Positions 17,329 through 26,873 of a DNA stretch of 64,000 nt are shown one piece after another. The notes under the pieces were generated by a model. That model was not told where the DNA came from. It did not search any database and saw only the letters and a program-made list of their open reading frames with translations. Where the stretch lies: the NCBI RefSeq assembly GCF_039544105.1, contig NZ_BAABLA010000002.1, one strand, 5' to 3'. This stretch comes from Haloechinothrix_A salitolerans (GTDB lineage: Bacteria; Actinomycetota; Actinomycetes; Mycobacteriales; Pseudonocardiaceae). Position 1 is the first letter of the stretch. Every line of letters starts with the position of its first letter. The position numbers and the translations under genes were made by a program.

Positions 17329-18705
17329 ATGCACCGGCCAACCTGGCAACCGGAGTACCCAGCCCGAGTCGTCCTCGCGGCGGCCATAGCCGCCGCACTG
17401 GTACTGAGTTTGTGGTCCGTGCACGGTCTCGTGAGCCTCTCCGGCGGCACCGACCTGGCGGACGAGTCCCAGTCGGCCTCCCCCGTACAGCAGCCACCCG
17501 CTGGGTCGCTTCCGCAAGACGACGCACCGGCGAAGGGACAAGGGGCACCCACCCCGAAGTCCCCGATCGCGTCCGCGGAGCGCACTGCCCAGCGGAACGA
17601 GTCCTCCCGCTCGGCGCCAATGCGGAACTGGCTCGACCCTCGCTCTGCTCTCCTGGGGTCCGCCGTCACACGGGTTCCGGTAGGTGCGAACCAAGCAGGA
17701 AACGCACCGCGCTCGGGCGGAAGCGGCGATAACAACGATTCCGACTCCCCAGGGCCAGGCGGACCGTCAGGCCCTGGCGCTCCCGATCTCCCCGGGGTCA
17801 CACCGCCATCACCGCCTGCTGTCCCCGATACACCCAAGGCGGACACGGGAAAGGCACGCAAGACCCTGGCGAACGCGACCGCGGCGATGGCCGCCGTGCC
17901 ACGCACGGTTGACGGCATGGACGTCGACGCCTACGTCCGCAAGTACAGCACCGAGATGGGGTCACAGATCCGCCGCGTCGAACGCCGCGTCACAAGGGCG
18001 CTGTCCGACACGAGCCCGCCCAAGGACGCTGACGACAAGCCTCGACGGGACAACCGGAAGCAGACGACCAAACGGCAGCGGCGCGGCGACGTCCGTGGCA
18101 TCGACGTCAGCGGCTGGCAGAAGAACGTCAACTGGAAGTACTGGTGGAACAAGGGCAAGCGGTTCGCCTACGTCAAAGCCACCGAGGGCACCGGCTACAA
18201 GAACCCGTACTACTCCCAGCAGTACAACGGCTCGCGCAGGGTCGGCATGATCAGAGGCGCCTACCATTTCGCGCTGCCCAACCGATCAAGCGGCGCAGCC
18301 CAAGCCGTCTACTTCATCACGAACGGCGGTGGCTGGTCGCGCGACGGCAAGACATTGCCCGGCGCGCTGGACCTCGAATGGAACCCCTACGGCCCAGCCT
18401 GCTACGGCAAGTCCAAGGGCGGAATGCGGGCGTGGATCAAGGCATTCCACGACACCTACAAGGCACGCACCGGTCGCTGGCCCGTCATCTACACCTCCAC
18501 GAGCTGGTGGAGCCACTGCGTCGGCGGCGGCCACGGCTTCGGCAAGACCGTTCCACTCTGGGTGGCCCGCTACTCCAACAACGTCGGCGCGCTGCCACCC
18601 GGCTGGAGCCGCTACACCTTCTGGCAGTACAGCAGCGACCCGATCGACCAAAACAAGTTCAACGGACGCTACGCGCGGCTACAGGCACTCGCCAACGGCA
18701 GGTAA
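17329..18705 (+). CDS. Exported GH25 lysozyme (N,O-diacetylmuramidase)
   Basis: A 458-residue cell-wall hydrolase. One membrane anchor or signal helix (about 14-34) is followed by a long low-complexity Pro/Gly/Ser linker to about 245. The GH25 domain starts at RGIDVSGWQ (Asp259) and carries the catalytic DLE (Asp348, Glu350), then a WPVIYTSTSWW strand and WQYSS near the end. It cleaves the MurNAc-GlcNAc bond of peptidoglycan outside the membrane. The ATG at 17329 was chosen because the anchor follows; the frame is open back to 17218. No clear ribosome site is visible. Confidence 0.9.
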   Translation: MHRPTWQPEYPARVVLAAAIAAALVLSLWSVHGLVSLSGGTDLADESQSASPVQQPPAGSLPQDDAPAKGQGAPTPKSPIASAERTAQRNESSRSAPMRNWLDPRSALLGSAVTRVPVGANQAGNAPRSGGSGDNNDSDSPGPGGPSGPGAPDLPGVTPPSPPAVPDTPKADTGKARKTLANATAAMAAVPRTVDGMDVDAYVRKYSTEMGSQIRRVERRVTRALSDTSPPKDADDKPRRDNRKQTTKRQRRGDVRGIDVSGWQKNVNWKYWWNKGKRFAYVKATEGTGYKNPYYSQQYNGSRRVGMIRGAYHFALPNRSSGAAQAVYFITNGGGWSRDGKTLPGALDLEWNPYGPACYGKSKGGMRAWIKAFHDTYKARTGRWPVIYTSTSWWSHCVGGGHGFGKTVPLWVARYSNNVGALPPGWSRYTFWQYSSDPIDQNKFNGRYARLQALANGR

Positions 18706-18908
18706 TCGCGCCGCGAGTCGCACGATCATTCCCGATCATTAATGTTTCATTAAACAAAACTACAGTCTTGTTATATACAACAATTTGAGTGACGTTCGTT
18801 GATTTAGCATCTTGCCCCTGAAACGCTGAATAACACGGTCGAATGAATACTTGCACATATCGCACGCTTTTCCGCGGGAAGGATTAGCGAACAAGCGAGG
18901 GCTGACCA
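18706..18908. other. AT-rich intergenic region with hairpins
   Basis: This region is strikingly AT-rich. It contains a direct repeat GATCATT, an inverted repeat AACAAAACT/AGTCTTGTT (18753-18772, one mismatch) and TTGTT/AACAA arms (18768-18783). These could end the lysozyme transcript and/or form the promoter of the Thr-rich surface protein. Confidence 0.45.
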
Positions 18909-19445
18909 ATGGCACAGCGATTTCCCATGATTGCCGGCTCGGTGGCTATCGCGCTCGGCATCGCCGCGATGGTCGGCGCTGGAACCAGCACGGCGCAGGA
19001 ACCCACACCCGAAGAGGATCCGGTCGCCACCACGGAGATTCCGCCGCCACCGACCTCATCGGAGACCACGACGACCTCATCGGACATGACGACGGAGTCG
19101 GAAACGACGTCCCAGGCGCCGCCAAGCGTGCCGACCTCGCCGACCACGCCGTCAGAGACCATCGATCCGACCAATCCACCGACAACGTTGCCGCCCACGA
19201 GTACGACCAGCGACACGACGACCGCAGCGTCGACGACATCCGATACGACGATGTTCGCACCAGCACCGACAGACGGCGGTTCGTCACACCATCTCGCGGC
19301 CACCGGCTCACCGCTGCCAGGACTGTGGTTCGCCGGATTCCTGCTGACCGCCTTTGGAGTGATCACCCTCTTGCTGGCCCGCCTCATCCGGTTGGAGACA
19401 GAAGAGTCGAGCCGATTCGGCCAGTCTCACCTACGTGCCAACTGA
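18909..19445 (+). CDS. Thr/Pro-rich surface protein with LAATG sorting signal
   Basis: A 178-residue secreted protein: N-terminal signal (about 7-29), a spacer made almost entirely of Thr, Ser and Pro (30-120), then LAATG (129-133), a membrane helix (138-160) and a short tail with Arg and acidic residues. LAxTG plus helix plus positive residues is the sorting signal of class E sortases in high-GC Gram-positives, so the protein is probably linked to the cell wall. No sortase gene is in this window. The spacer is a likely O-glycosylation substrate (inference). Confidence 0.82.
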   Translation: MAQRFPMIAGSVAIALGIAAMVGAGTSTAQEPTPEEDPVATTEIPPPPTSSETTTTSSDMTTESETTSQAPPSVPTSPTTPSETIDPTNPPTTLPPTSTTSDTTTAASTTSDTTMFAPAPTDGGSSHHLAATGSPLPGLWFAGFLLTAFGVITLLLARLIRLETEESSRFGQSHLRAN

Positions 19446-19515
19446 ATTCCGGACCCGCGCATCGCGCGGCCGCCGTTGTGGACCGTCCCTGTCGGTGTTG
19501 GCGATAATGTGACCC

Positions 19516-20472
19516 GTGGCAGTCCTTGATACGCGAGTTCTGCGGCGACAAAAGATCCGCAACGTGGCTCAGGGCGCGTTACTCCTCGCCGCCATGGTCG
19601 GTGTGCTGGGGCTAGCGGGATGGCTGCTGTTCGGTAAGCAAGCGTTACTGTGGGTGCTCGCCGGGGGCGCCATCATCGCTCTGTTGCGGCCGCGAGTGCC
19701 CGCACGGTGGGTGCTGTCCATGTACGGGGCCCGGCCGCTGCCTAGACACGCGGCGCCACACCTGCACCGCATCGTTGCCGTCCTCGCACAACGAGCGGGC
19801 CTTCGGTACTCGCCTGGCTTGTATTACGTGGCGAGCCCGACGGCCAACGCGTTCGCCGTCGGCGAGGATGACGACGCCGCGCTGGCGGTCACCGACGGGC
19901 TGCTACGCAGGTTGACCACGCGGCAACTCGCCGGTGTGCTCGCGCACGAGGTGAGCCACATCCGCAACGGCGACACCGCGATCATGAGCTTGTCGGACAG
20001 TATCGGTCGGTTCGTCCAGGTGATGTCGTATGTCGGCCTGGCATCGATCATTCTTACTCTCCCGCTGACCCTCAGTGCCGGAGATCCCACACCGCTGTTG
20101 CTGTCCGGGGTCTTCGTGGTGCTACCGAACCTGGTCACGCTCCTGCAGCTGGCGCTGGCGCGCTCACGGGAGTACGAGGCCGACCTGGAGGGAGTCTCGC
20201 TCACCGGCGACCCCGAGGGGCTCGCGCAGGGCCTGATCGTGCTGGAACGGCTCGAAGGCCGGATCTGGGAGCGCACGATGGTGCCTCACGGGAGATCCTC
20301 GGACACCTTGCTGCTGCGAACCCACCCACCGACCGCCGAACGCGTCCGCAGGCTGGCCGAACTCACCCCGGTACGGCAGCGCCATCTCGGCGTGGATCGA
20401 CCCGTAACACTGGCGGGTTACCCCCAGGTCGCCACCGCACCACGCCTTCGGATACCAGGAATCCGCTGGTAA
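19516..20472 (+). CDS. M48 family membrane zinc protease (HtpX-like)
   Basis: A 318-residue membrane protease. Two N-terminal membrane helices (about 18-55) precede the zinc motif LAHEVSHIRNGD; the third ligand is likely the Glu in SREYEADLEG. Additional hydrophobic segments follow the HEVSH helix, as in HtpX. The role is probably quality control of membrane proteins. The GTG start at 19516 gives the usual N-terminus; the ribosome site is weak. Confidence 0.86.
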   Translation: MAVLDTRVLRRQKIRNVAQGALLLAAMVGVLGLAGWLLFGKQALLWVLAGGAIIALLRPRVPARWVLSMYGARPLPRHAAPHLHRIVAVLAQRAGLRYSPGLYYVASPTANAFAVGEDDDAALAVTDGLLRRLTTRQLAGVLAHEVSHIRNGDTAIMSLSDSIGRFVQVMSYVGLASIILTLPLTLSAGDPTPLLLSGVFVVLPNLVTLLQLALARSREYEADLEGVSLTGDPEGLAQGLIVLERLEGRIWERTMVPHGRSSDTLLLRTHPPTAERVRRLAELTPVRQRHLGVDRPVTLAGYPQVATAPRLRIPGIRW

Positions 20473-20557
20473 CCGGGGTCACCGAGGTATCCGGCGGTCG
20501 AGTACCCAGGCTAGGCGCGACGTGCGCGATGGCATGTGAACCGGGATATCGTGTGGC

Positions 20558-21505
20558 GTGCTCTTACGACAGCTTGAGTACCTGTGCGCACTCGCCCGGG
20601 AGCGGCATTTCGGTCGTGCCGCGGAGGTATGTCATGTCTCGCAACCCGCGTTATCGGCAGCGATCCGGAAGCTGGAGGCCGAGCTCGACGTACAGATCGT
20701 GCGGCGGGGGCAGAAGTTCGGTGGCCTCACGCCCGAAGGCCAGCAGGTGCTCTCGTGGGCACACCGGATCCTCGCCGATGAGGAGGCGCTGCGGCAGCAG
20801 CTATCCGGGATGCGCGATGGCCTGTCGGGAACGCTTCGGATCGGCGCGATTCCCACCGCGTTGACGGTGGCCTCGCTGCTGGCGCGGCCCTTACACGAGC
20901 AGCATCCGCAGGTGTGGCTATCACTGGAGTCGTTGACCTCGCGGCAGATCGTGCACCGGCTGAGCGAGTTCGAGCTCGACGTCGGGATGACCTATGTCGA
21001 CGGTGAGCCGCTGGGTTCGGTGCACACCGTCCCGCTTTACGTCGAGCGATATCTGCTGCTGACCCCACGCGAGAACGAGATATCGAAGCGGCCGGTCGTC
21101 AGCTGGGCGGAGGCGGCGGAGCTGCCGCTTTGCCTGTTCTCGCCGGTCATGCAAAATCGCCGCATCCTGGACCGCAACTTCGCCGATGCGGGAGTCGCGG
21201 TGCATCCCGTGGTCGAAACGGACACCGTGTCCGCGGTGTACGCGCACGTCCGGTCGATGCGCCTGTCTAGCGTGATCGCGCACGCCTGGCTGCATCTGTT
21301 CGGTGTTCCCGAAGACATGCGGGTGATCCCGATCGAGCAGCCACGACACGAGTATCACGTGGGCCTTGTGCTCGCCGGCCGACGGTCGGAGTCACTGCTG
21401 GCGAACGCCTTGCTCGGTGTGGCGCGCGAAATGGACCTGGCAGGCGAGCTTGATCGCATCATGCGGCAGTGGGTGAATCCGGCTGCTGACGGACAGGAAA
21501 AATGA
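20558..21505 (+). CDS. LysR-family regulator of the formate dehydrogenase operon
   Basis: A 315-residue LysR regulator: N-terminal helix-turn-helix (FGRAAEVCHVSQPALSAAIRKLEAEL), then a two-lobed effector domain. It sits directly upstream of and in line with the NAD-dependent formate dehydrogenase genes, as LysR-type FdsR does for such operons in other bacteria. A LysR-type box lies in the gap to that operon (21537-21551). Formate or a product of it is a plausible effector; this is inference. GTG start. Confidence 0.87.
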   Translation: MLLRQLEYLCALARERHFGRAAEVCHVSQPALSAAIRKLEAELDVQIVRRGQKFGGLTPEGQQVLSWAHRILADEEALRQQLSGMRDGLSGTLRIGAIPTALTVASLLARPLHEQHPQVWLSLESLTSRQIVHRLSEFELDVGMTYVDGEPLGSVHTVPLYVERYLLLTPRENEISKRPVVSWAEAAELPLCLFSPVMQNRRILDRNFADAGVAVHPVVETDTVSAVYAHVRSMRLSSVIAHAWLHLFGVPEDMRVIPIEQPRHEYHVGLVLAGRRSESLLANALLGVAREMDLAGELDRIMRQWVNPAADGQEK

Positions 21506-21516
21506 AACCGCCCGAG

Positions 21517-21601
21517 CCCATAGGACACCGCTGCCGATAAACAGCGGTTATGGGTCCATCGACAACAACGCTTTGACCCGGGTCTTTCCGCTGCATACCG
21601 T
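21517..21601 (+). promoter_or_regulatory. LysR box and promoter of the formate dehydrogenase operon
   Basis: ATAA-N7-TTAT (21537-21551) is a T-N11-A LysR-type box. It lies inside a larger dyad with CCCATA/TATGGG and ACCGCTG/CAGCGGT arms (21517-21555). Downstream, TTGACC (21573-21578) and TACCGT (21596-21601), separated by 17 bp, form a good sigma-70-type promoter about 86 bp before the first gene. The larger dyad could instead terminate the LysR transcript. Confidence 0.6.
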
Positions 21602-21686
21602 CAATTCATGACGGTGATCAGTACAACGAGGTACACGGTGGTCACACTGCCGTTCCGCCATCGTGCCCGAGAGGTGGCCGGTTCTC

Positions 21687-22163
21687 ATGCGTGAAAGAAC
21701 CGAAAGCATGCCCGACTTGGTCCGAGCGATTGTCGCCGAACACCGGACCACCCGAGGCGCATTGCTTCCGATCTTGCACGACATCCAAGACAGGTTCGGC
21801 TTCATCGACCCCGACGTGGTGCCCATTCTCGCCCACGAGTTGAACATGTCTCGCGCGGACGTGCACGGCGTCATCACCTTCTACACCGACTTCCATGACG
21901 AACCAGCGGGGACTGCGACGGTGCGGGTGTGCCGCGGCGAGGCCTGCCAGTCGGTTGGTGCCGACAAGCTCGTCGCGGACGCTGAGCAGGTGTTCGGTGT
22001 CAAGACAGGGCAAACCACGCCAGACCGCTCGGTGACGTTGCGGCAGGTGTTTTGCCTCGGCAACTGCGCGCTGGGGCCAGCAGCACAGATCAATGGACGG
22101 CTGTACGGCCGGGTCGATCGCGGCAGGCTGATCGAGGTACTGGCGAACGAGGGGGACTCATGA
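21687..22163 (+). CDS. fdsG: NAD-dependent formate dehydrogenase gamma subunit (NuoE-like)
   Basis: A 158-residue thioredoxin-like [2Fe-2S] subunit. The four ligands are in VCRGEACQS and VFCLGNCALGP. It corresponds to NuoE of complex I and passes electrons to the FMN subunit encoded next, whose ATG overlaps its stop (ATGA). Two starts are possible; ATG 21687 behind AGAGGTGG is preferred to a GTG at 21663. Confidence 0.9.
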   Translation: MRERTESMPDLVRAIVAEHRTTRGALLPILHDIQDRFGFIDPDVVPILAHELNMSRADVHGVITFYTDFHDEPAGTATVRVCRGEACQSVGADKLVADAEQVFGVKTGQTTPDRSVTLRQVFCLGNCALGPAAQINGRLYGRVDRGRLIEVLANEGDS

Positions 22164-23698
22164 TCACCGTCTATGTGCCACGCGACTCGGCCGCGGGGTC
22201 GGTGGGTGCCGATGAGGTCGCCGCCGCTCTCGAGCATGCGGCGGGTGAACGGATTCGTATCGTGCGTACCGGCTCGCGCGGCATGTTATGGCTGGAGCCG
22301 CTCATCGAGGTGGCGACCGAGCGAGGCAGGGTCGGCTACGGGCCGGTCAGCCCGCGGCAGGTGCCAGAGCTGATCGATGCGGGCCTCCTCGATGGCGCTG
22401 ACCATGAGCTGTGTGTCGGCGTCGTTGCGGAGTTGCCGTGGCTGCGCGACCAGCAGCGGCTGTGCTTCGCGAGGGTCGGCGTCACCGATCCGCTGTCGCC
22501 AACGGACTACGAGGCGCACGGAGGACTCACCGGGTTGCGACAGGCGCTCGAGCGTACGCCCGCCGACGTCGTTGCCGAGGTGACCGAGTCCGGCCTGCGC
22601 GGCAGGGGTGGTGCTGGCTTCCCCGCTGGTATCAAGTGGCGGACGGTGCTGGACACCCCTGGCGAGACGAAGTTCGTGTGCTGCAACGCCGACGAGGGCG
22701 ACTCCGGCACGTTCGCAGACCGGATGCTGATGGAAGGCGACCCGTTCTGCCTGATCGAGGGCATGACCATCGCGGCCCACGCCGTCGGGGCGTCCGAGGG
22801 ATACATCTACGTGCGCTCGGAGTATCCGGACGCCGTCGCCACGCTGCGCCGAGCCATCGACATCGCCTACGAGCACGGTTGGCTCGGCGACAACGTGCTC
22901 GGCTCCGGGCTGACATTCGATCTCTACGTGCGGGTCGGCGCGGGCGCCTACATTTGTGGCGAAGAAACCTCCATGCTGGAGAGCCTGGAGGGCAAGCGCG
23001 GGATGGTGCGCTCCAAACCGCCCATCCCTGCCATCACCGGACTGTTCGGCAAGCCGACCGTGGTGAACAACGTGCTCACGCTCGCCAGCGTTCCCCGCAT
23101 CATGGCCGATGGCGGGGCGGCCTACGCCGAGCACGGTGTCGAGCGCTCCCGGGGAACGCAGGTGTTCCAGCTGGCGGGCAACATCGCCCGGGGTGGGGTG
23201 TTCGAGACGTCGTTCGGCATCACGCTCGACGAGTTGGTCAACGGCTACGGCGGCGGCACTCGCTCGGGCAGGCCGGTGCGGGCGGTACAGGTGGGTGGCC
23301 CGTTGGGGTCGTACGTGCCGGTGTCGCGGTTCGATCTGCCCACCGACTACGAGGCGTTCGCCGAGGCTGAGGCGATGCTCGGCCACGGCGGGATCGTCGT
23401 CTTCGACGACACCGTTGATATGTCCAAAATGGCGCGATTCGCCATGGAGTTCTGCGCCGAGGAGTCCTGCGGCAAATGCACCCCGTGCCGGGTCGGCTCG
23501 GTACGCGGGGTGGAGGTGATCGACCGGATCACCGGCGGCGAAGACCCCGACGGAAACTTGGCGGTGCTCAACGATTTGTGCGAGCTGATGACGGACGGCT
23601 CGCTGTGCGCGATGGGCGGACTGACCCCCAACCCAGTTCGGTCCGCGCTCCAGCATTTCCCTGACGACTTCACCCCCACCCGCGAACAGACGCCGTAA
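22160..23698 (+). CDS. fdsB: NAD-dependent formate dehydrogenase beta subunit (NuoF-like)
   Basis: A 512-residue flavin subunit. A short ferredoxin-like N-terminal domain precedes the NADH/FMN fold with GRGGAGFPAGIKW and GAGAYICGEETS. Near the C-terminus the [4Fe-4S] motif ESCGKCTPCRVG plus a distal Cys is present. It transfers electrons from the cluster chain to NAD+. GAGGGGG precedes the ATG, which overlaps the gamma gene. Confidence 0.92.
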   Translation: MITVYVPRDSAAGSVGADEVAAALEHAAGERIRIVRTGSRGMLWLEPLIEVATERGRVGYGPVSPRQVPELIDAGLLDGADHELCVGVVAELPWLRDQQRLCFARVGVTDPLSPTDYEAHGGLTGLRQALERTPADVVAEVTESGLRGRGGAGFPAGIKWRTVLDTPGETKFVCCNADEGDSGTFADRMLMEGDPFCLIEGMTIAAHAVGASEGYIYVRSEYPDAVATLRRAIDIAYEHGWLGDNVLGSGLTFDLYVRVGAGAYICGEETSMLESLEGKRGMVRSKPPIPAITGLFGKPTVVNNVLTLASVPRIMADGGAAYAEHGVERSRGTQVFQLAGNIARGGVFETSFGITLDELVNGYGGGTRSGRPVRAVQVGGPLGSYVPVSRFDLPTDYEAFAEAEAMLGHGGIVVFDDTVDMSKMARFAMEFCAEESCGKCTPCRVGSVRGVEVIDRITGGEDPDGNLAVLNDLCELMTDGSLCAMGGLTPNPVRSALQHFPDDFTPTREQTP

Positions 23699-23758
23699 CA
23701 GCGGCGGCCCGCGAACCGGCGAGGAAACAGACAGCCAACCGCGAACAGCGAGGAAACC

Positions 23759-26560
23759 ATGGCGCTACTGAAGGAACCCGATTTCGGTACCCCTGCCAAA
23801 CCCGGCCCGGCGACGGTGTCGGTCGAGGTGGATGGGCACCCGGTGACGGTGCCGGAGGGCACCTCGGTGATGCGCGCCGCCGCGTTGAGCGGGATCGAGA
23901 TCCCGAAGCTGTGCGCGACCGACAGCCTTGAGGCGTTCGGCTCGTGTCGACTGTGCCTGGTCGAGGTCGACGGAAAGAACGGCACCCCCGCCTCGTGCAC
24001 GACCCCGGTGGCTGACGGGATGAAGGTACGCACCCAGACGCCCCGGCTGGAGAAGCTACGTCAGGGCGTGATGGAGCTCTACATCTCGGACCACCCGCTC
24101 GACTGCCTGACCTGCTCGGCCAACGGCGACTGCGAGCTGCAGGACATGTCGGGCATCGTCGGGTTGCGACAGGTGCGCTACGGCTACGAAGGTGAGAACC
24201 ACCTCGACCTCGGAAAGGACACCTCCAACCCCTATTTCGACTTCGACCCGTCGAAGTGCATCGCCTGTTCCCGCTGCGTGCGAGCCTGCGGCGAAGTCCA
24301 GGGCACGTTCGCGCTCACCATCGAGGGCCGTGGCTTCGAGTCCAAGGTCTCCGCGGGCGCGGGTGAGCTGTTCATGGACTCCGAGTGCGTCTCGTGTGGC
24401 GCGTGCGTGCAGGCGTGTCCGACCGCGACACTGCAAGAGAAGTCCGTTGTCGATCTCGGTATGCCGAACCGCACCGTGCTGACGACGTGTGCCTACTGCG
24501 GGGTCGGTTGCTCGTTCAAGGCCGAGCTGCGCGGCGACGAGCTGGTGCGGATGGTGCCCTACAAGGACGGCGGCGCCAACGAAGGCCACTCGTGTGTGAA
24601 GGGCCGGTTCGCGTTCGGTTACGCCACCCACCCCGACCGGGTCACGACACCGATGGTCCGGGACTCCATCGACGACGAATGGCGCGAGGTCGACTGGGAC
24701 ACCGCGATCAACCACGTCGCCACCCGATTCCGCGAGCTGCAGGACACCTACGGCCAGGGCGCCATCGGTGGGATCACGTCGTCGCGCTGTACCAACGAAG
24801 AGGTCTACGTGGTGCAGAAGATGGTGCGGGCGGCGTTCGGCAACAACAACGTCGACACCTGCGCCCGCGTGTGCCACTCACCGACCGGTTACGGGCTGAA
24901 ACAGACCTTCGGCACCTCGGCGGGCACCCAGGACTTCCGGTCGGTGGCCGCCGCCGACGTGATCGTGGTGATCGGGGCGAACCCGACCGACGCGCACCCG
25001 GTGTTCGCCTCCCGCATGAAGCGCAGGCTGCGCGAGGGCGCGAAGCTCATCGTCGCCGACCCCCGGCGGATCGACCTGGTGCGCTCGCCATACATCGAGG
25101 CCAGCCATCACCTGCAGCTCACCCCGGGCACCAACGTGGCTGTCGTGAACGCCATGGCGCACGTCGTCGTCACCGAGGGCCTTGTCGATGAGTCCTTTGT
25201 GGCCGATCGATGTGAGGAGTTCGACGCCTGGGCGGAGTTCATCGCCCGCGAGGAGAACAGCCCCGAGGCCGTCGAGGCGATCACCGGCGTGCCCGCCGAG
25301 CAGTTGCGGGAAGCGGCCAGGCTGTATGCCACCGGTGGCAACGCCGCCATCTATTACGGCCTCGGCGTCACCGAACACAGCCAAGGCTCGACCATGGTGA
25401 TGGGCATGGCCAACCTCGCGATGGCCACCGGCAACATCGGCCGCGAGGGCGTCGGCGTCAACCCGCTGCGAGGACAGAACAATGTGCAGGGCTCCTGCGA
25501 CATGGGGTCGTTCCCGCACGAGCTGTCCGGCTACCGTCACGTGTCCGACGACGCCGTCCGCGAGGTATTCGAGACGCTCTGGCAACGGCCCATCATTCCC
25601 GAGCCGGGGCTGCGGATCCCGAACATGTTCGACTCCGCGCTGGACGGCAGCTTCCGTGGCCTGTTCGTCCAGGGTGAGGACATCGCGCAGTCCGACCCCA
25701 ACATCCAGCATGTGCACGCCGCGCTTGAGGCCATGGATCTGGTCGTGGTCCAAGACCTCTTTCTCAACGAGACCGCGAAGTTCGCCCACGTCTTCCTGCC
25801 AGGAACGTCATTCCTGGAGAAGGACGGCACGTTCACCAACGCCGAGCGCCGCATCAACCGGGTCCGCCCGGTCATGTCATCCAAGACCGGCAAGCATGAA
25901 TGGGAAGTGCCCTGCGAGATCGCCGAGGCCATGGGCTACGAGATGTCGTACGACCATCCGAGCGAGATCATGGACGAGATCGCCTCTGTCACCCCCACCT
26001 TCGCAGGCGTGTCCTTCGACAAGCTGGACAAGCTTGGCAGCGTGCAGTGGCCGTGCAACGAGGCCGCCCCGGAAGGCACCCCCACCATGCACGTCGACGC
26101 CTTCGTGCGGGGCAAGGGCAAGTTCGTGGCCACACCGTTCGTGGCGACCACCGAACGCAGCAGCCGCAAGTTCCCGCTGCTGCTGACCACCGGACGCATC
26201 CTCAGCCAGTACAACGTCGGCGCGCAGACCCGCCGCACCGCCAACGTCGCCTGGCATCCAGAGGACGTCCTCGAGTTGCATCCGCACGATGCCGAGGAAC
26301 GCGGCATCAGCGACGGCGACGACGTCACCCTCAGCAGCAGGGTCGGCCGCACCCACCTCCGTGCGATGATCTCCGACCGGATGCCGGTCGGCGTCGTCTA
26401 CACCACCTTCCACCACCCGGACACGGGCGCTAACGTCGTCACGACCGAGAACTCCGACTGGGCGACCAACTGTCCTGAGTACAAGGTGACCGCCGTCCAA
26501 GTCGGCCTCGCCAGGCACACCGACACCGAGCAGGCCCGAGCCGCCGCGGCGAGCCGGTAA
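23759..26560 (+). CDS. fdsA: NAD-dependent formate dehydrogenase alpha subunit (Mo/W)
   Basis: A 933-residue catalytic subunit oxidising formate to CO2. It has an N-terminal NuoG-like [2Fe-2S] domain (Cys52, 63, 66, 80), a His/Cys [4Fe-4S] site (HPLDCLTC...CELQ), two ferredoxin clusters (Cys167-177 and 210-220) and a Mo/W-bis-MGD domain opened by CAYCGVGC (Cys244, 247, 251, 279). The active-site residue in ARVCHSPT is Cys372 next to His373, so this is a cysteine, not selenocysteine, enzyme. GAGGAAACC precedes the ATG. The multi-cluster layout fits soluble NAD-linked complexes like those of Cupriavidus and Rhodobacter. Confidence 0.94.
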   Translation: MALLKEPDFGTPAKPGPATVSVEVDGHPVTVPEGTSVMRAAALSGIEIPKLCATDSLEAFGSCRLCLVEVDGKNGTPASCTTPVADGMKVRTQTPRLEKLRQGVMELYISDHPLDCLTCSANGDCELQDMSGIVGLRQVRYGYEGENHLDLGKDTSNPYFDFDPSKCIACSRCVRACGEVQGTFALTIEGRGFESKVSAGAGELFMDSECVSCGACVQACPTATLQEKSVVDLGMPNRTVLTTCAYCGVGCSFKAELRGDELVRMVPYKDGGANEGHSCVKGRFAFGYATHPDRVTTPMVRDSIDDEWREVDWDTAINHVATRFRELQDTYGQGAIGGITSSRCTNEEVYVVQKMVRAAFGNNNVDTCARVCHSPTGYGLKQTFGTSAGTQDFRSVAAADVIVVIGANPTDAHPVFASRMKRRLREGAKLIVADPRRIDLVRSPYIEASHHLQLTPGTNVAVVNAMAHVVVTEGLVDESFVADRCEEFDAWAEFIAREENSPEAVEAITGVPAEQLREAARLYATGGNAAIYYGLGVTEHSQGSTMVMGMANLAMATGNIGREGVGVNPLRGQNNVQGSCDMGSFPHELSGYRHVSDDAVREVFETLWQRPIIPEPGLRIPNMFDSALDGSFRGLFVQGEDIAQSDPNIQHVHAALEAMDLVVVQDLFLNETAKFAHVFLPGTSFLEKDGTFTNAERRINRVRPVMSSKTGKHEWEVPCEIAEAMGYEMSYDHPSEIMDEIASVTPTFAGVSFDKLDKLGSVQWPCNEAAPEGTPTMHVDAFVRGKGKFVATPFVATTERSSRKFPLLLTTGRILSQYNVGAQTRRTANVAWHPEDVLELHPHDAEERGISDGDDVTLSSRVGRTHLRAMISDRMPVGVVYTTFHHPDTGANVVTTENSDWATNCPEYKVTAVQVGLARHTDTEQARAAAASR

Positions 26561-26574
26561 CAGGAGGAGTCCAG

Positions 26575-26832
26575 ATGAGCGAGCCATCCGCGGCTCCGGT
26601 TTCAGCGGACCACGACGCGCGGCACGGCAAGACGCCACCACCGGTCCGGTTGGCCAACGATATCGCCGCGCAGTTCCGGCACCGCACCGCGCAGCAGGCC
26701 GCCCAAGAGATCGCCCAGCACATCCGGATGTTCTGGGACCCGAGGATGCGGGCGGAGCTGCTGCGGTGCGCGGCGGCCGACCCAAACTCGCTCGACCCAC
26801 TGGCGCTGGCCGCGTCCCGGGAGATCAGCTAG
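26575..26832 (+). CDS. fdsD: Formate dehydrogenase delta subunit
   Basis: An 85-residue protein matching the FdsD family: VRLANDIAAQFRHRT, then an alpha-helical segment ending in MFWDPRMRAELL. FdsD is a small subunit or assembly factor of soluble formate dehydrogenases. It lies 14 bp after the alpha subunit with AGGAGG upstream. Confidence 0.88.
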   Translation: MSEPSAAPVSADHDARHGKTPPPVRLANDIAAQFRHRTAQQAAQEIAQHIRMFWDPRMRAELLRCAAADPNSLDPLALAASREIS

Positions 26833-26873
26833 CGAGGTAGTGGCCCCGGCGACTTGGAGAGGAGCGTGCTCGG

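Noticed and set aside
21663..21686. Earlier GTG start for the formate dehydrogenase gamma subunit
   Set aside because: The ribosome site AGAGGTGG fits the ATG at 21687 and family length better.
22286..23656. 456-codon minus-strand frame opposite the formate dehydrogenase beta gene
   Set aside because: Shadow frame; all conserved motifs are on the plus strand.
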